From: a virus
DNA length: 39,108 bases
Reading direction: 5' to 3' (one strand)
IMG/VR virus record: IMGVR_UViG_3300012208_000008
Location: 1-39,108 of that record
In this document: piece by piece, positions 12,380-21,459 of the stretch
How positions within the stretch are numbered: position 1 is the stretch's first letter
How the letters are laid out: every line of letters starts with the position of its first letter
Translations under genes and position numbers: made by a program
The notes under the pieces: model-generated
Database searches by the model: none
What the model was told of the DNA's origin: nothing
Seen by the model: the letters and a program-made list of their open reading frames with translations, nothing else

Positions 12380-14794
12380 TCACTGTAGACGAATCCAATT
12401 GCAGCCTGCTGCCGCTGCGCTGACAAGCTGGCTTTCGAGGATCGCAGTAGTGTTCGCGGCTAGCGTTGTTGGCGTTGCCCCTGCTCCTGTGATCGTTTCA
12501 CTTGCGAAAGGCACAAGAGTTACTGCTCCTGCGTTGATGTTTCTACGATAGAGACGCTGCCCGGTGTAACCAACACATGAATCAAGAGTATGATTTCCGG
12601 TGAAGTTCAGCACGGCATATTGGTCAGCATCCTGACTCTGTGGACAAACAAGCGTTCCCTGTACGGTGATTGCGCCCATGCCTGCTGTAGCCGCAAAATA
12701 AGTAATCTGCGTTCCATTACTGGTGCGGATCAGCCAGTTCCCGCTATAACCTGCCGGGGTTGTACCTGCCACTGTGACCATATTCCCCTTGAGGCAGTTC
12801 GCTGGCGTGGCCGCAGAGGTCAATGTGACGGTGTTGGTAGCTTCACTTCCGGCAGTCGTTGCTACGGCTGCTGCAGCAGCAGAGCCGTATACGGTCGCCG
12901 TCGAGAAATCGCGGTTGCCATACAGGCGGTTGATAGCTCTCTGAATCCACGGCGTCTCGTCGTTGATGATGCCAACGTCCGTGACGTGCACATGATCGGT
13001 TGTAAAGTAGGTCGCGCTACCGTTTGCGCCGTCAGCCCCGAGATTCACATCCGCAGCGATGTCGGCGAATCCATCCGCAAACGTTGGCCAAAGCTGCCGT
13101 ATTAAAGCGTTGTTACTGTTTTTGTTGGCGTCCAGTCCCGTTCTCGAAATCATGGACACGACAATGCACTTCCAACCAACGGCGTGCCTGGCCTGGCAGT
13201 AAGATGACAGTTGCGGAATGAAATCCGTGCTGGCGTCGTTTGTTCCGCCCCAAATAACAACAGTATTCGACGGAGCATAGGGCCGGTAGATCGGATCTAT
13301 TGCTTGAGGACCAAATGGATTCAATGTAGTATCGAGTCTGTATCCCGCGCGGCCCATGTTGGTGATGTTCCAAGTGTTTCCGCCCTGAGTGTTCAGCGTT
13401 AGGTAAGCGGAATACGGTGAAGTGATGGCTGGCGTTGTCCCGATGCAACTTCCACAAGAAAGCGAATCGCCATCCACGGCAAGAATTGGATTGGAAGTAA
13501 CTAGCCCGGGTGTCCCTGGAAAAATTGTCGGTGTCACTCCGCGGTTATACATCACCATTTTCAGATAGGCGGAATTCCGTGCAACTTCTGCAGCATTGAG
13601 GGGGCGATTGTAGAACAGCGCGTAATAGATGTTTGCATTCATGTACCCGTTGCTGTTGTAGTTCGGGTTGCTTCCCCCGGCAATTCCTCCCAACTGATAA
13701 TTCCCGGTCGTTTGATGACCCTGTGAGCAGCGCTGCGCGAACCAAGCGTTAGAGGAAGTCTGACCGAAGCCGTTCTGGTCAACTCCATTAATATACATCG
13801 TATCGTTGCTCGCATGCGGCGCGTCGCAAACCATCACCCAGGCTACGTCGATGTTCCCCTCGATCATCGCGCGAGGCTGAAACGTGAGATTGTTGCCGCC
13901 TTCCATCCAGCCCGAGAAAATCCTCGACCCGGAAGTAAATGCTTGGTCGGTTTGACCGCCCTGAGTCAGCGATGGACCGGGAAACACGGTGAGCGAAAGA
14001 ATCAGGCTGCTGGTCGTTGTCCCATTCCCGGCAACGAGGGCGCCGTTGGCATTTCCGACAGGATTGCCGATGAAAAGCTGAATGGTTTGCGCTGAGTTCA
14101 GCGCTGCTGGGAGGCTACAAGCACCAGTGCCAGCGCCAGCTATTCCGCCCGTAACGGCAGTGACAGCAGGCGGCGTCCCAACCGATCCCGTGGCGTTGTT
14201 TCCACTGCCGGAGTAATCGATCAGCGCGCCGCACGTCTCACCTGGTAGGATGCGATACTCGGCCATCAAGCCGGAGGTAACAGGAACGGCTGTGAGTCCT
14301 GGCTGACCGGGGATGGACGAGGTAGTGGAAACGCCGCCGCCTGCGTTGAGTTGCGCAGGTCCGACACTGTTGATGCTCGTAGAAACGTCTTGCGTGGCTC
14401 CCGAAACCGTCACCGCCGCCGAGGTGAAAGTTTGCGCGCCCTTGCCCGCCGGCGGCGGCGTCCCCGCCGTTTGCACCGTGAAGGTGTATTGCGAGCCGCT
14501 GGGGGTGATGGCGGAATTCGGCACCAATGACATGGCGAACCTGCCGCTCGAATCCGTGGTTACCGGTGCGGCACAGTAATTTGTTTGCAGCGAGGAATTC
14601 AGCGGAGCATTGGGCGTCAGGGTAGTCCCGCTTGCGGTTGGCTGGATCGAGCTGCTGGTGGTCAGGCAAGCCTGCACATGCGCGGGATAATAGGGGACCG
14701 AGTTGGGGTCGGTGAGTGTGCCTGTAACCCTGGTCAAGGATTGGCCAAAGGAGCAGGGAGCAAGGAGAAGCAAAAGCAGGCTAAGTTTTTTCAA
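12380..14794 (-). CDS. tail fibre/receptor-binding protein with SGNH esterase domain, 804 aa
   Basis: TTG at 14794 overlaps the previous stop as TTGA. An N-terminal signal-peptide-like segment (KKLSLLLLLLAPCSFGQS, residues 2-19) is followed by a carboxypeptidase-regulatory/Ig-like domain (GTLTDPNSVPYYPAHVQACL). About 170-410 is a LamG/concanavalin-like jelly roll (GLMAEYRILPGETCGALIDY). About 437-626 is an SGNH hydrolase: block I DGDSLS (Ser444), block II GRAG (481-484), block III GGTND (516-520), block V DHVH (Asp600, His603). C-terminal beta domain. Inferred role: deacetylating a host surface polysaccharide during adsorption. A leader peptide is odd for a virion protein. Confidence 0.85.
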   Translation of the reverse strand: MKKLSLLLLLLAPCSFGQSLTRVTGTLTDPNSVPYYPAHVQACLTTSSSIQPTASGTTLTPNAPLNSSLQTNYCAAPVTTDSSGRFAMSLVPNSAITPSGSQYTFTVQTAGTPPPAGKGAQTFTSAAVTVSGATQDVSTSINSVGPAQLNAGGGVSTTSSIPGQPGLTAVPVTSGLMAEYRILPGETCGALIDYSGSGNNATGSVGTPPAVTAVTGGIAGAGTGACSLPAALNSAQTIQLFIGNPVGNANGALVAGNGTTTSSLILSLTVFPGPSLTQGGQTDQAFTSGSRIFSGWMEGGNNLTFQPRAMIEGNIDVAWVMVCDAPHASNDTMYINGVDQNGFGQTSSNAWFAQRCSQGHQTTGNYQLGGIAGGSNPNYNSNGYMNANIYYALFYNRPLNAAEVARNSAYLKMVMYNRGVTPTIFPGTPGLVTSNPILAVDGDSLSCGSCIGTTPAITSPYSAYLTLNTQGGNTWNITNMGRAGYRLDTTLNPFGPQAIDPIYRPYAPSNTVVIWGGTNDASTDFIPQLSSYCQARHAVGWKCIVVSMISRTGLDANKNSNNALIRQLWPTFADGFADIAADVNLGADGANGSATYFTTDHVHVTDVGIINDETPWIQRAINRLYGNRDFSTATVYGSAAAAAVATTAGSEATNTVTLTSAATPANCLKGNMVTVAGTTPAGYSGNWLIRTSNGTQITYFAATAGMGAITVQGTLVCPQSQDADQYAVLNFTGNHTLDSCVGYTGQRLYRRNINAGAVTLVPFASETITGAGATPTTLAANTTAILESQLVSAAAAGCNWIRLQ

Positions 14795-17199
14795 TTTACA
14801 GTCTCCAAAACTAATTGCCGCTGGGTTGCGCTGTTGGTCGCACTGGCGGCACTAAATGCGAACGCGCATTGCAAGAACAATTGCGCCGTTGAATCGATAG
14901 TTCCCACGGTCGCCGTGTTCGGATCGCCAAACACCGTATCGCCAGAAGGTATAGTGGCCGAAAGGTCTATTAAGAATTCTCCGTGTGCCTCATATGCAGA
15001 AGAAGCGCCAGCGGTCTGCGTTGTAAGTTCCGAACGCAAGGAAAAGTTTTCAGCGGCGATTGTTTGCGTGGCGAGCGCAGAAGTCTGAATGCTTATCGGA
15101 GAAATAACCGTACCGCTACCACACCCGGATACCGTGCACAGTTTCACTTTGAGTGTCATCTGTGCCGTAGAAGCGGCAGCGGTCGTATAAATTCCGGCTA
15201 CCTTGACGCGCAGCGTGCGTCCCACGCGATTCAGTGTCCCTGCTGGAATAGTGCAGGCCATCAGGTTCTGGTCGGTAGTGACATTTGCGTTGACCGTTAC
15301 CGGCGTGACGTTTGTGCATTGCCAAGCTCCGGTGGGAGAACTTGTGCCGTTGTTATTATTGTTCCAGCTCGGTGTATGCGTTCCGGAATCTCCGAACAAA
15401 CCATCCCAAGTTGCTCCCGGTGCCGATGGTGGGCTTATCTCTTTCAGTACTATTTCTCCGTTGGTGCCAAGTGAAATTAGAGAGTTGGCATCGGGAGTTG
15501 TAGAACTCGCAGCATTCGCTGGATAGGTTGCCCCGCTAAAAACAGACAACCACGATCCAGTGCCGATTTGATGGACTTCTGTGGCGCTAGCGATTCCTTG
15601 GCAAGTGGTGTTAGAGAATGTGCAAAACTTCCAGCCGACATTGCTAGCCGCCTGCGTTGGCGGTGCCGAGGTAATGGTATCGGAACCTTGCATAAGCCAA
15701 CTACCTGTAGAGTTAAGCGTTGCTTGGTTCACTGCGTTGTAGTCAAACTTCAGTTGTACTTGTGGATTGGTTCCCGCCAGCGGGCTGCTGTAAGAACTCC
15801 ATTTGTGCTCGACTGGCGCCGCGCCGTTCCAGGTGCTGTCATACCAGGAGTGATTCACGCTTCCGTAGTTGTTCCCTGCCGTGGCTACGCTTTTCTCCGA
15901 GAGCCGTACGCCGTCCACCATCGTCAGCGGACATCCGATGCAATTAGGATCGCCGATCTGCACGCCGGAACTTTTCGCGTCCTGAACCCAGTAGCCGATG
16001 TACGGTTTGTTAGCCGCAGCCGTGTAAGTAGATAAGTAATCCACGTGAATGGGAAACAGTCCGTTGTCTGTAGCTGCGAAAGCAGCTTTCAAACGGCTGC
16101 CTAGGGCCGTTCTCGTTCCGAGGCCTCCGGGGGCCGGGTCGGCGCGGTTATTGAAAGTGTTGACTTCGACGCCAAACATCTCGGCGTCGCAACTGTTGCC
16201 CAGCGTGGCGCCGCCGCAAATCGTTAGCGGGTACGCCCCGGATTCCGTCCAGGTGCAAGTGCCATCACCTACTGAAGCTCCTGCTCCCGTTGGGAAACTG
16301 GGTTGCGAACCTGAACTGGTGCAGCCAAAATCCCCGAACGCTCCGCCCGTTTGCCGATAGAAATGTCCGTTTCCAGCCGTGGGAATAACCGGCAACCCGA
16401 ATGCGTAGGAAGTCGTTCCCGCCCAGGTGTAAATCTGGTCCAGGACAAGGACCGGATTGAGCCCCCACGCACCGGAGTGGGAGGACTGTCCCATCAGCGT
16501 CACGGTTTCGAGGCCAGCGACAAGGTTAGAAGTATCCTGGGCTGGATTCGCGGTAGTCGAAGTGGATTTCAGGAAGCTGTAGAAATTGCCAGGCACGCCG
16601 GAGCCTGTGGCTAAAATATCCGAGCGGTAATAGGGAAGAACGTATGGCGAGGCTTGCGCGCGCGTGTCGGAAGAATTTGGAGAACTGTCCACGATCACGC
16701 TGTTGACCATTGCTGGAGCGGCAAATGTCGTGCTGGACTTTGGTCCCGTAAATGCCAGGGCTGGTCCGGTATACGTTTCCGTCCCGCTGTGGGTGCCCGC
16801 CGATGTTGTCGTATAAGGCAGCGTGGAAATGGTGACGCCACCGGAGAAATTAATCGCGCCTTTCGGATTTGACCCGCAAACCGGCTGCGTCTTGGTTGCG
16901 AAGCCCGAGGCCGAAATCTGCTCTTGATAGCATCCCACCGCCGCATAATATTTATAATTTCCGGCAGAGTCGGCGGTGACGATACTTCCAGCAATTGTGA
17001 CCGACAGCGCCGAGTCGCTATAAATCGTCGCCAATGGGGAACAGGGCGTTCCTGTGGCCACATCTGTGCACACGCGGATGGAGGCTCCGGCAATCGTGGC
17101 AGTGGGTCGGATCACTTCCCCGTTGAATCCGGCCCCCTGCGCCCAGGCAGATACACTCGAAACCAGGATGGCCAGAGCCATCCAAACAAACTTCCGCAT
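14791..17199 (-). CDS. large tail fibre/spike-like protein with signal peptide, 802 aa
   Basis: ATG at 17199 chosen because AGGAGA lies about nine bases upstream and the first residues form a leader (RKFVWMALAILVSSVSAWAQ). An upstream extension to 17328 overlaps the previous gene. N-terminal domain (NGEVIRPTATIAGASIRVCT, SDSALSVTIAGSIVTADSAG) resembles a beta-sandwich attachment module that also occurs as a tail-fibre anchor. The middle is Ser/Thr/Gly-rich beta sequence. The last 170 residues (IPAGTLNRVGRTLRVKVAGI, VKLCTVSGCGSG) look like a jelly-roll trimerisation or capping domain. Probably another receptor-binding component; no catalytic motif recognised. Confidence 0.75.
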   Translation of the reverse strand: MRKFVWMALAILVSSVSAWAQGAGFNGEVIRPTATIAGASIRVCTDVATGTPCSPLATIYSDSALSVTIAGSIVTADSAGNYKYYAAVGCYQEQISASGFATKTQPVCGSNPKGAINFSGGVTISTLPYTTTSAGTHSGTETYTGPALAFTGPKSSTTFAAPAMVNSVIVDSSPNSSDTRAQASPYVLPYYRSDILATGSGVPGNFYSFLKSTSTTANPAQDTSNLVAGLETVTLMGQSSHSGAWGLNPVLVLDQIYTWAGTTSYAFGLPVIPTAGNGHFYRQTGGAFGDFGCTSSGSQPSFPTGAGASVGDGTCTWTESGAYPLTICGGATLGNSCDAEMFGVEVNTFNNRADPAPGGLGTRTALGSRLKAAFAATDNGLFPIHVDYLSTYTAAANKPYIGYWVQDAKSSGVQIGDPNCIGCPLTMVDGVRLSEKSVATAGNNYGSVNHSWYDSTWNGAAPVEHKWSSYSSPLAGTNPQVQLKFDYNAVNQATLNSTGSWLMQGSDTITSAPPTQAASNVGWKFCTFSNTTCQGIASATEVHQIGTGSWLSVFSGATYPANAASSTTPDANSLISLGTNGEIVLKEISPPSAPGATWDGLFGDSGTHTPSWNNNNNGTSSPTGAWQCTNVTPVTVNANVTTDQNLMACTIPAGTLNRVGRTLRVKVAGIYTTAAASTAQMTLKVKLCTVSGCGSGTVISPISIQTSALATQTIAAENFSLRSELTTQTAGASSAYEAHGEFLIDLSATIPSGDTVFGDPNTATVGTIDSTAQLFLQCAFAFSAASATNSATQRQLVLETVN

Positions 17200-17212
17200 G
17201 GTGAATTTTCTC

Positions 17213-18160
17213 CTAAGAGGTTGGGCCGGTGAACTGGCGAAAAAATACCGTGACGCGAATCTTTCCGGCTCCTGGCGTGCCGGTGGTCGTGATTCTGAGT
17301 GGTGTCGCGGCGGTTTGCACTGGGCCAAGATTCGCGCTTGCTACCGTGGGATCGGCATGGTTGAGCCCCACTACCGTTGCGCCAAGAACGAGCTGGCCGC
17401 CTGATTGCGCCGCGGTGAAGCGTGCCGCCTGAGTAGCATCGCCAAGTTTCCAGTCGGTGGCCACGCTGATGGTCTGCGTCACGCGCGCCACTACCGCTTC
17501 AATGATTGAGTTGGCCGGCAAGAGATTCGCTACCGAGTTCGTGGTAGTGCCCACGGTCGATAGCGTCACTTCCTCGCTCATGCTTCCACGCTTCCATTGC
17601 GCGCCGGTCGCGGTTTGCTGGATGCCGTCTGCATCTTCGGTCAAGCCCGTAGTCGATTCGAGGGTGGTGAATTTCCCGGTGTTCGGAGTTGTCGAGCCGA
17701 TGGGATCCGGAATCGCCCAGGTTTTGTCTTTCAGCAGGTCGGCGTTGAGATTGGCGACTTTGGTTATCGAGGCCACCACAAAAGGAGCACTGCCCGTGGC
17801 TACCGTCGAGGTAATCTGCCCGTTGGCGCTGAGCGTGGCGAATGCAGCCGCACCGGTAACGCTCAGTGTGGTGAAATAGCCTCCCTCGGAGATGTTCAAC
17901 CCATCCAGCGTCCACACATCGGCATCCGCAACGGTGCGCAGCACCAATTTGTAGGCCACATTGGGAGCCAGCCAAATGGCAATTTCGCCATTCCCATCAG
18001 TCACGGCAGGCTGAGGATGCTGGGCGGATTGGTCCTGCGAGGTATAAAGCGGCGTTGGCGTGACGGTCCCGCTGAGGTAGCTATATAGCTTGTAACCCAC
18101 CGCTGGCGAGCCGTCCGGCAACAGATGCCGGAACTTGGGATAGCCCAGGACTTTTGCCAT
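17213..18160 (-). CDS. tail fibre/head-binding domain protein, 315 aa
   Basis: ATG at 18160 overlaps the previous stop (TGATG). Residues 1-90 form a virion-attachment module: KFRHLLPDGSPAVGYKLYSY, SGTVTPTPLYTSQDQSA, TDGNGEIAIWL and VWTLDGLNIS. This pattern is common at the N-termini of podovirus tail fibres and spikes. The middle has repeat-like FATLSANGQITSTVA sequence. The C-terminal 100 residues (VVARVTQTISVATDWKLGDA, ATPLRITTTGTPGAGKIRVT) form a beta domain found in other phage fibres. Likely connects the two larger fibres that follow to the tail. Confidence 0.75.
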   Translation of the reverse strand: MAKVLGYPKFRHLLPDGSPAVGYKLYSYLSGTVTPTPLYTSQDQSAQHPQPAVTDGNGEIAIWLAPNVAYKLVLRTVADADVWTLDGLNISEGGYFTTLSVTGAAAFATLSANGQITSTVATGSAPFVVASITKVANLNADLLKDKTWAIPDPIGSTTPNTGKFTTLESTTGLTEDADGIQQTATGAQWKRGSMSEEVTLSTVGTTTNSVANLLPANSIIEAVVARVTQTISVATDWKLGDATQAARFTAAQSGGQLVLGATVVGLNHADPTVASANLGPVQTAATPLRITTTGTPGAGKIRVTVFFRQFTGPTS

Positions 18161-18369
18161 CAGGAGCCTTTCGCCATCTTGCCTAGCGCCTCGAACTGGG
18201 GCGAGCGGCGTTTGCGGCGTTTGGCCAGCGCTTTGGCGAACTTGCTGCGCTTCGCTGGCGGAGTCTTAGCCACAAAATCTTGCCCTACCGCCCGGGGAAT
18301 CCCGAGCGTGCTGTTTCCATGCGCCGCGACTTGCATTGTGCCGTACTGCTTTTTACTAACTATTGGCAT
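18160..18369 (-). CDS. small basic virion-region protein, 69 aa
   Basis: ATG at 18369 with GGAGG seven bases upstream. The product begins PIVSKKQYGTMQVAAHGNST and becomes strongly basic (KRSKFAKALAKRRKRRS). Small, Lys/Arg-rich proteins with a QYG/MQ start are frequent among phage virion genes of unknown role. A nucleic-acid-contacting or assembly role is possible. Coupled to the tail-fibre gene. Confidence 0.7.
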   Translation of the reverse strand: MPIVSKKQYGTMQVAAHGNSTLGIPRAVGQDFVAKTPPAKRSKFAKALAKRRKRRSPQFEALGKMAKGS

Positions 18370-18402
18370 TTAGGGCCTCCGAAATTTGATACTATATGTG
18401 AC

Positions 18403-18546
18403 ATGGTTTCAGCTGTCGCAGTGGTGTGCTGTTTGTATCTGCTCATTCGTTGGGTTGCTCATTTTCTGGACGAACGGGACCGGCGGTACTGGAAGAACTT
18501 GCGAGAGCAGCGGCGTATCGCGCGATACGGACCTGAGCCCGATTGA
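18403..18546 (+). CDS. possible antisense membrane microprotein, 47 aa
   Basis: ATG at 18403 opens a frame with a hydrophobic helix (VSAVAVVCCLYLLIRWVAHF) and a very basic tail (RRYWKNLREQRRIARYG) that obeys the positive-inside rule. It lies in the spacer between two minus-strand genes and overlaps the 3' end of the 480-residue ejection protein in antisense by 104 bases. No obvious ribosome binding site. It could be an accident of composition; the charge pattern is the only reason to list it. Confidence 0.2.
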   Translation: MVSAVAVVCCLYLLIRWVAHFLDERDRRYWKNLREQRRIARYGPEPD

Positions 18547-19885
18547 GCGGTATCCCTGCCCCTTTGCTCAAGCTGATAGCTAGCCTTGACTTGATAAGCG
18601 GATCGTCAATCACAGCTTTAAGAATACCAACTACTGCCGCTGCCCCGGTGCTGCCTGTTGCCGCTTTTACGCCAGCTGCCGCCAGCGGCGTCCCAATTCC
18701 CATCATTTGATGATTGCTGATGCGGTTGACAGCGCGTTCCAATTGTTTATCGAGTCCGATAAGGTTCGAATCACGCACATTCAAGTCGGCAATCTCGGGG
18801 AACTGTGCGGCAATTTCTTCTTTGAGCCCACGGGCAAGTGCCTTCTGAGATTCGACAGCTGCAGTACTTAACTGGCCGTAGGATTTTTTGATTTGCTGAT
18901 AGGTGCCCTGCTTGACGGCTTGCGCCCGCTCCAGCGAAATTTCGTTTGGCTGGCTCGCTAGGAACTCGTTCCCTGTTTTGCCTACGGCAATCTGGCCCTT
19001 TACGGGATTGACTTGCCGCGAAACGTCAGCATAGGTATCCGCTAGACGCGAGGCCACGGAAAACTTGTTTACTGTCGCTCCCGCAGCGTTTCCAGCCTTG
19101 ATTTTGTCGCTGATGGCCTGATTCACCTCATCCATGAGGTTCCCGAGCTTTTCTTGACCACCTTTGCTGACCGGAATGCCTTCACGTAGTCCGGTGTCGA
19201 GCACGCGGTTCCGTTGAGTCTCCGTAAGTGTCGTGGAAGGTTTCAAGGCACTTTGATAGAGTTCACGCCCCGTCGCCTGCGAGCGAATTGTTCTTGCTCC
19301 CGCCGCTGTTGAAGCCGCTCCGCCGGCCATTTCCGAGGCTGATAAAAGCGTATTTTGCAATCCTTCCGGGGTTCCTGCTTTCCCGATATTCTTGGCGACT
19401 CCATAACCGCCATGAGCAACGAGAGCGGGCCCGGCGATTTCTGGGGCGAGCGCCGCTCCGGCGGCAATGGCGAGATTCTTCGGATCCAGGGCCCCTGCTC
19501 CCAATTTTGCCGCATCGCTTGCGGCATTGAGATAAAAAGCGGATTCCGCTGATTTTCCTGAACCATCGCCTTTTAGTTGTGCACTCTCAAGTTCAGCGGC
19601 CTTCGATTTCGCCCAATCGGAAACGCTTTCAAGTCCTTTTTTGACCCAATGCTCCGGTGTGTAAGGGCCAACGGCTTTGAGTGTCGCTTCCCGTGCTTTT
19701 GCCAGTCCTTCTATACCGCTGTAGCGATAAACGGTATCCCAGAAATCAGGTTCCTTCTGTGTTTCTATAGCACTTTTTGGCGCTGGTGGCTTGACACCCA
19801 TCACCTTGGCGATCATTTCAGGCGTGGAGCCATCGGGAAAAACATGAGTCGTTCCCTGCTCGTCTAAAACACGGATATCAGGCAT
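18443..19885 (-). CDS. probable internal virion/DNA ejection protein, 480 aa
   Basis: ATG at 19885 overlaps the preceding stop (TAATG). N-terminal module (IRVLDEQGTTHVFPDGSTPE, MIAKVMGVK) is typical of phage internal virion proteins, where a short beta-hairpin plus helix precedes long helical domains. Ala/Gly-rich hydrophobic helices follow (LAIAAGAALAPEIAGPALVA; GTPLAAAGVKAATGSTGAAA) that could insert into membranes. Long helices with Gln/Lys/Glu between. Occupies the position of P22 gp16/gp20-type ejection proteins; sequence identity to P22 is not visible. Role inferred: forms the DNA-translocation channel at infection. Confidence 0.65.
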   Translation of the reverse strand: MPDIRVLDEQGTTHVFPDGSTPEMIAKVMGVKPPAPKSAIETQKEPDFWDTVYRYSGIEGLAKAREATLKAVGPYTPEHWVKKGLESVSDWAKSKAAELESAQLKGDGSGKSAESAFYLNAASDAAKLGAGALDPKNLAIAAGAALAPEIAGPALVAHGGYGVAKNIGKAGTPEGLQNTLLSASEMAGGAASTAAGARTIRSQATGRELYQSALKPSTTLTETQRNRVLDTGLREGIPVSKGGQEKLGNLMDEVNQAISDKIKAGNAAGATVNKFSVASRLADTYADVSRQVNPVKGQIAVGKTGNEFLASQPNEISLERAQAVKQGTYQQIKKSYGQLSTAAVESQKALARGLKEEIAAQFPEIADLNVRDSNLIGLDKQLERAVNRISNHQMMGIGTPLAAAGVKAATGSTGAAAVVGILKAVIDDPLIKSRLAISLSKGAGIPLNRAQVRIARYAAALASSSSTAGPVRPENEQPNE

Positions 19886-21447
19886 TATTGCGGTACGAGT
19901 TGACCGTTTACGATCTTATAGTGAATTTCTTTTCCGCCAGCGGCGCCGCTTTCGACTGACGGCGCTTTCCCGCCCATGCGCGCTTTTATGATCCCGATTT
20001 GTTCATCATACGATTGGTGCCGGTTGGCCATGTCTTGCGTCAATACCTGAGCGACCCGGTAGGCCTGCTTCAGCGTGGCCTTTTCGGGAATGAAGGCTTC
20101 CACTTCCTTCCGCGCGGAATCGCTCAGCACACCTGTCAGGCCGGGACTGCTCGTAACTTTGGCGATTTCATTGATGGCCACTTGCCGCGCCGCGTCGTAG
20201 GCGGGCATGTCTGCGTTTCCAACTATGTTCTTGTCGATTTGGCGCAGCGGCGTGTTGATGAACGGGCTTCCGCTGTCCACGACTTTTCCGGCCTGTTGCA
20301 AAAACAGGTCGAGATTCTTCTTGGCGGTCTTCTCGAAAGCGCTCACGGAATCGAGGTTCCCCTGCAACTTCTTGAGCGAATCCTTGTTCGCGGCATATTC
20401 TGCCGAGCCTTCCGCCAGGCTCTGCCCCGCGTGCAAGTCTGCCGTGCGGTTCTGAATGGCCTTGTTCATTGCCAGGGCCGCGCCGCCGCGCCCACTCGGC
20501 GGAAGCTGGCCGGTTTGCCAGTACCTTTCCGCCGCCTGATCGAAGGCTTCGGGGGTCATGCCGAAGCGCTTGGCCACTTCCGCCGCTGGCCCGGTAGTTC
20601 CCACATTCTGCAAATTAAACGTTGCCGTTGGCGCCCTTGCCGCAATGGCCTCGCGCGCTTTCGTGCGATTCGCCGGCGTGTCAGGCAAACTCTTGCCAGC
20701 CAGCCAATCGGAAATATCTTTGTCCTTCTCGTTGTCTTTCCCCTCCATCGCTTTGTTGTGCCGCTTGGTTTCTTCCTCGGTGACAACATCTTTCACGTCG
20801 CGTGCCTGATTCGCCCAGGCCTGCAGTTGCGGCAAAAGTTGCGGCGTGAATTGCGGCGGAAGCTGGCCGGGCTTCACCATCCCCGATTGTTCAGCCATCG
20901 CTTTGGCGCTCGGGTAACTGGCGGGATTCATGATCACGCTTTGCGCCAGCGAACCCATCATGTCGGTGCGCGTTTTCAGGTTCTTGAGCGTCTTTTCATC
21001 GAGGCTTGCAGCTTTATCCTTCAGTTGCAGTAATGCTTCTTGGTGCGCCGCGTCTGCTTTGTCTTGTGTGTCAAATTGGCTTTGCACCTGCGGCACAAGA
21101 TGCGGAGCGCTGCCAGCCAGCGAAGAGAGCATGGCCTGGCGGTCGAAGCTGGTTGTATCGCTTGGCGGTCCAATTACTGGGCTCTGCGCCGCGCCTCCGG
21201 CCAGCGGCAACCCCGCCACACTCATATGGCTCACTCCCGCAGCCGAGGCCGTCCGCATGGCTTGCTCATCGGCCTGCTGCTGCTGCAGCGATTTGAGTCT
21301 TAGGAGCGCTTCGCTGGTCTGTATGTCGCGCGTGCGCCGCGAATCCTGAAGGGATTTTATTTGCATCAACCGGCTGTAGGTATCTAGCAGGTCGGGTTGC
21401 TGCAATCCGCGGCCAGTAATGGATGGGTCTGTATAAAACGTCGCCAT
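19885..21447 (-). CDS. probable internal virion/DNA ejection protein, 520 aa
   Basis: ATG at 21447; AGGAAAT upstream. N-terminus resembles podovirus ejection proteins (PSITGRGLQQPDLLDTYSRL). Very high helical and Gln/Ala/Lys content, coiled-coil segments (RLKSLQQQQADEQAMRTASA, KSLQDSRRTRD) and few Cys. The opposite strand is open for long stretches, but only because of composition. Third-last of the P22-like ejection-protein block; it likely corresponds functionally to gp20 or gp16, which are ejected into the periplasm with the genome. Family assignment is by position and composition, not by recognised motif. Confidence 0.65.
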   Translation of the reverse strand: MATFYTDPSITGRGLQQPDLLDTYSRLMQIKSLQDSRRTRDIQTSEALLRLKSLQQQQADEQAMRTASAAGVSHMSVAGLPLAGGAAQSPVIGPPSDTTSFDRQAMLSSLAGSAPHLVPQVQSQFDTQDKADAAHQEALLQLKDKAASLDEKTLKNLKTRTDMMGSLAQSVIMNPASYPSAKAMAEQSGMVKPGQLPPQFTPQLLPQLQAWANQARDVKDVVTEEETKRHNKAMEGKDNEKDKDISDWLAGKSLPDTPANRTKAREAIAARAPTATFNLQNVGTTGPAAEVAKRFGMTPEAFDQAAERYWQTGQLPPSGRGGAALAMNKAIQNRTADLHAGQSLAEGSAEYAANKDSLKKLQGNLDSVSAFEKTAKKNLDLFLQQAGKVVDSGSPFINTPLRQIDKNIVGNADMPAYDAARQVAINEIAKVTSSPGLTGVLSDSARKEVEAFIPEKATLKQAYRVAQVLTQDMANRHQSYDEQIGIIKARMGGKAPSVESGAAGGKEIHYKIVNGQLVPQ

Positions 21448-21459
21448 TTCAGGATTTCC

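Noticed and set aside
12590-13105. Plus-strand open frames opposite the SGNH tail-fibre gene
   Set aside because: The SGNH motifs and the LamG-like region are all on the minus strand; the plus-strand frames have no start signals or family features.
19999-21033. A 344-codon plus-strand open frame
   Set aside because: It lies entirely opposite an intact helical ejection-protein gene. Its His/Arg/Val-rich sequence is the complement of Ala/Gln/Lys codons, and it has no initiation signal.
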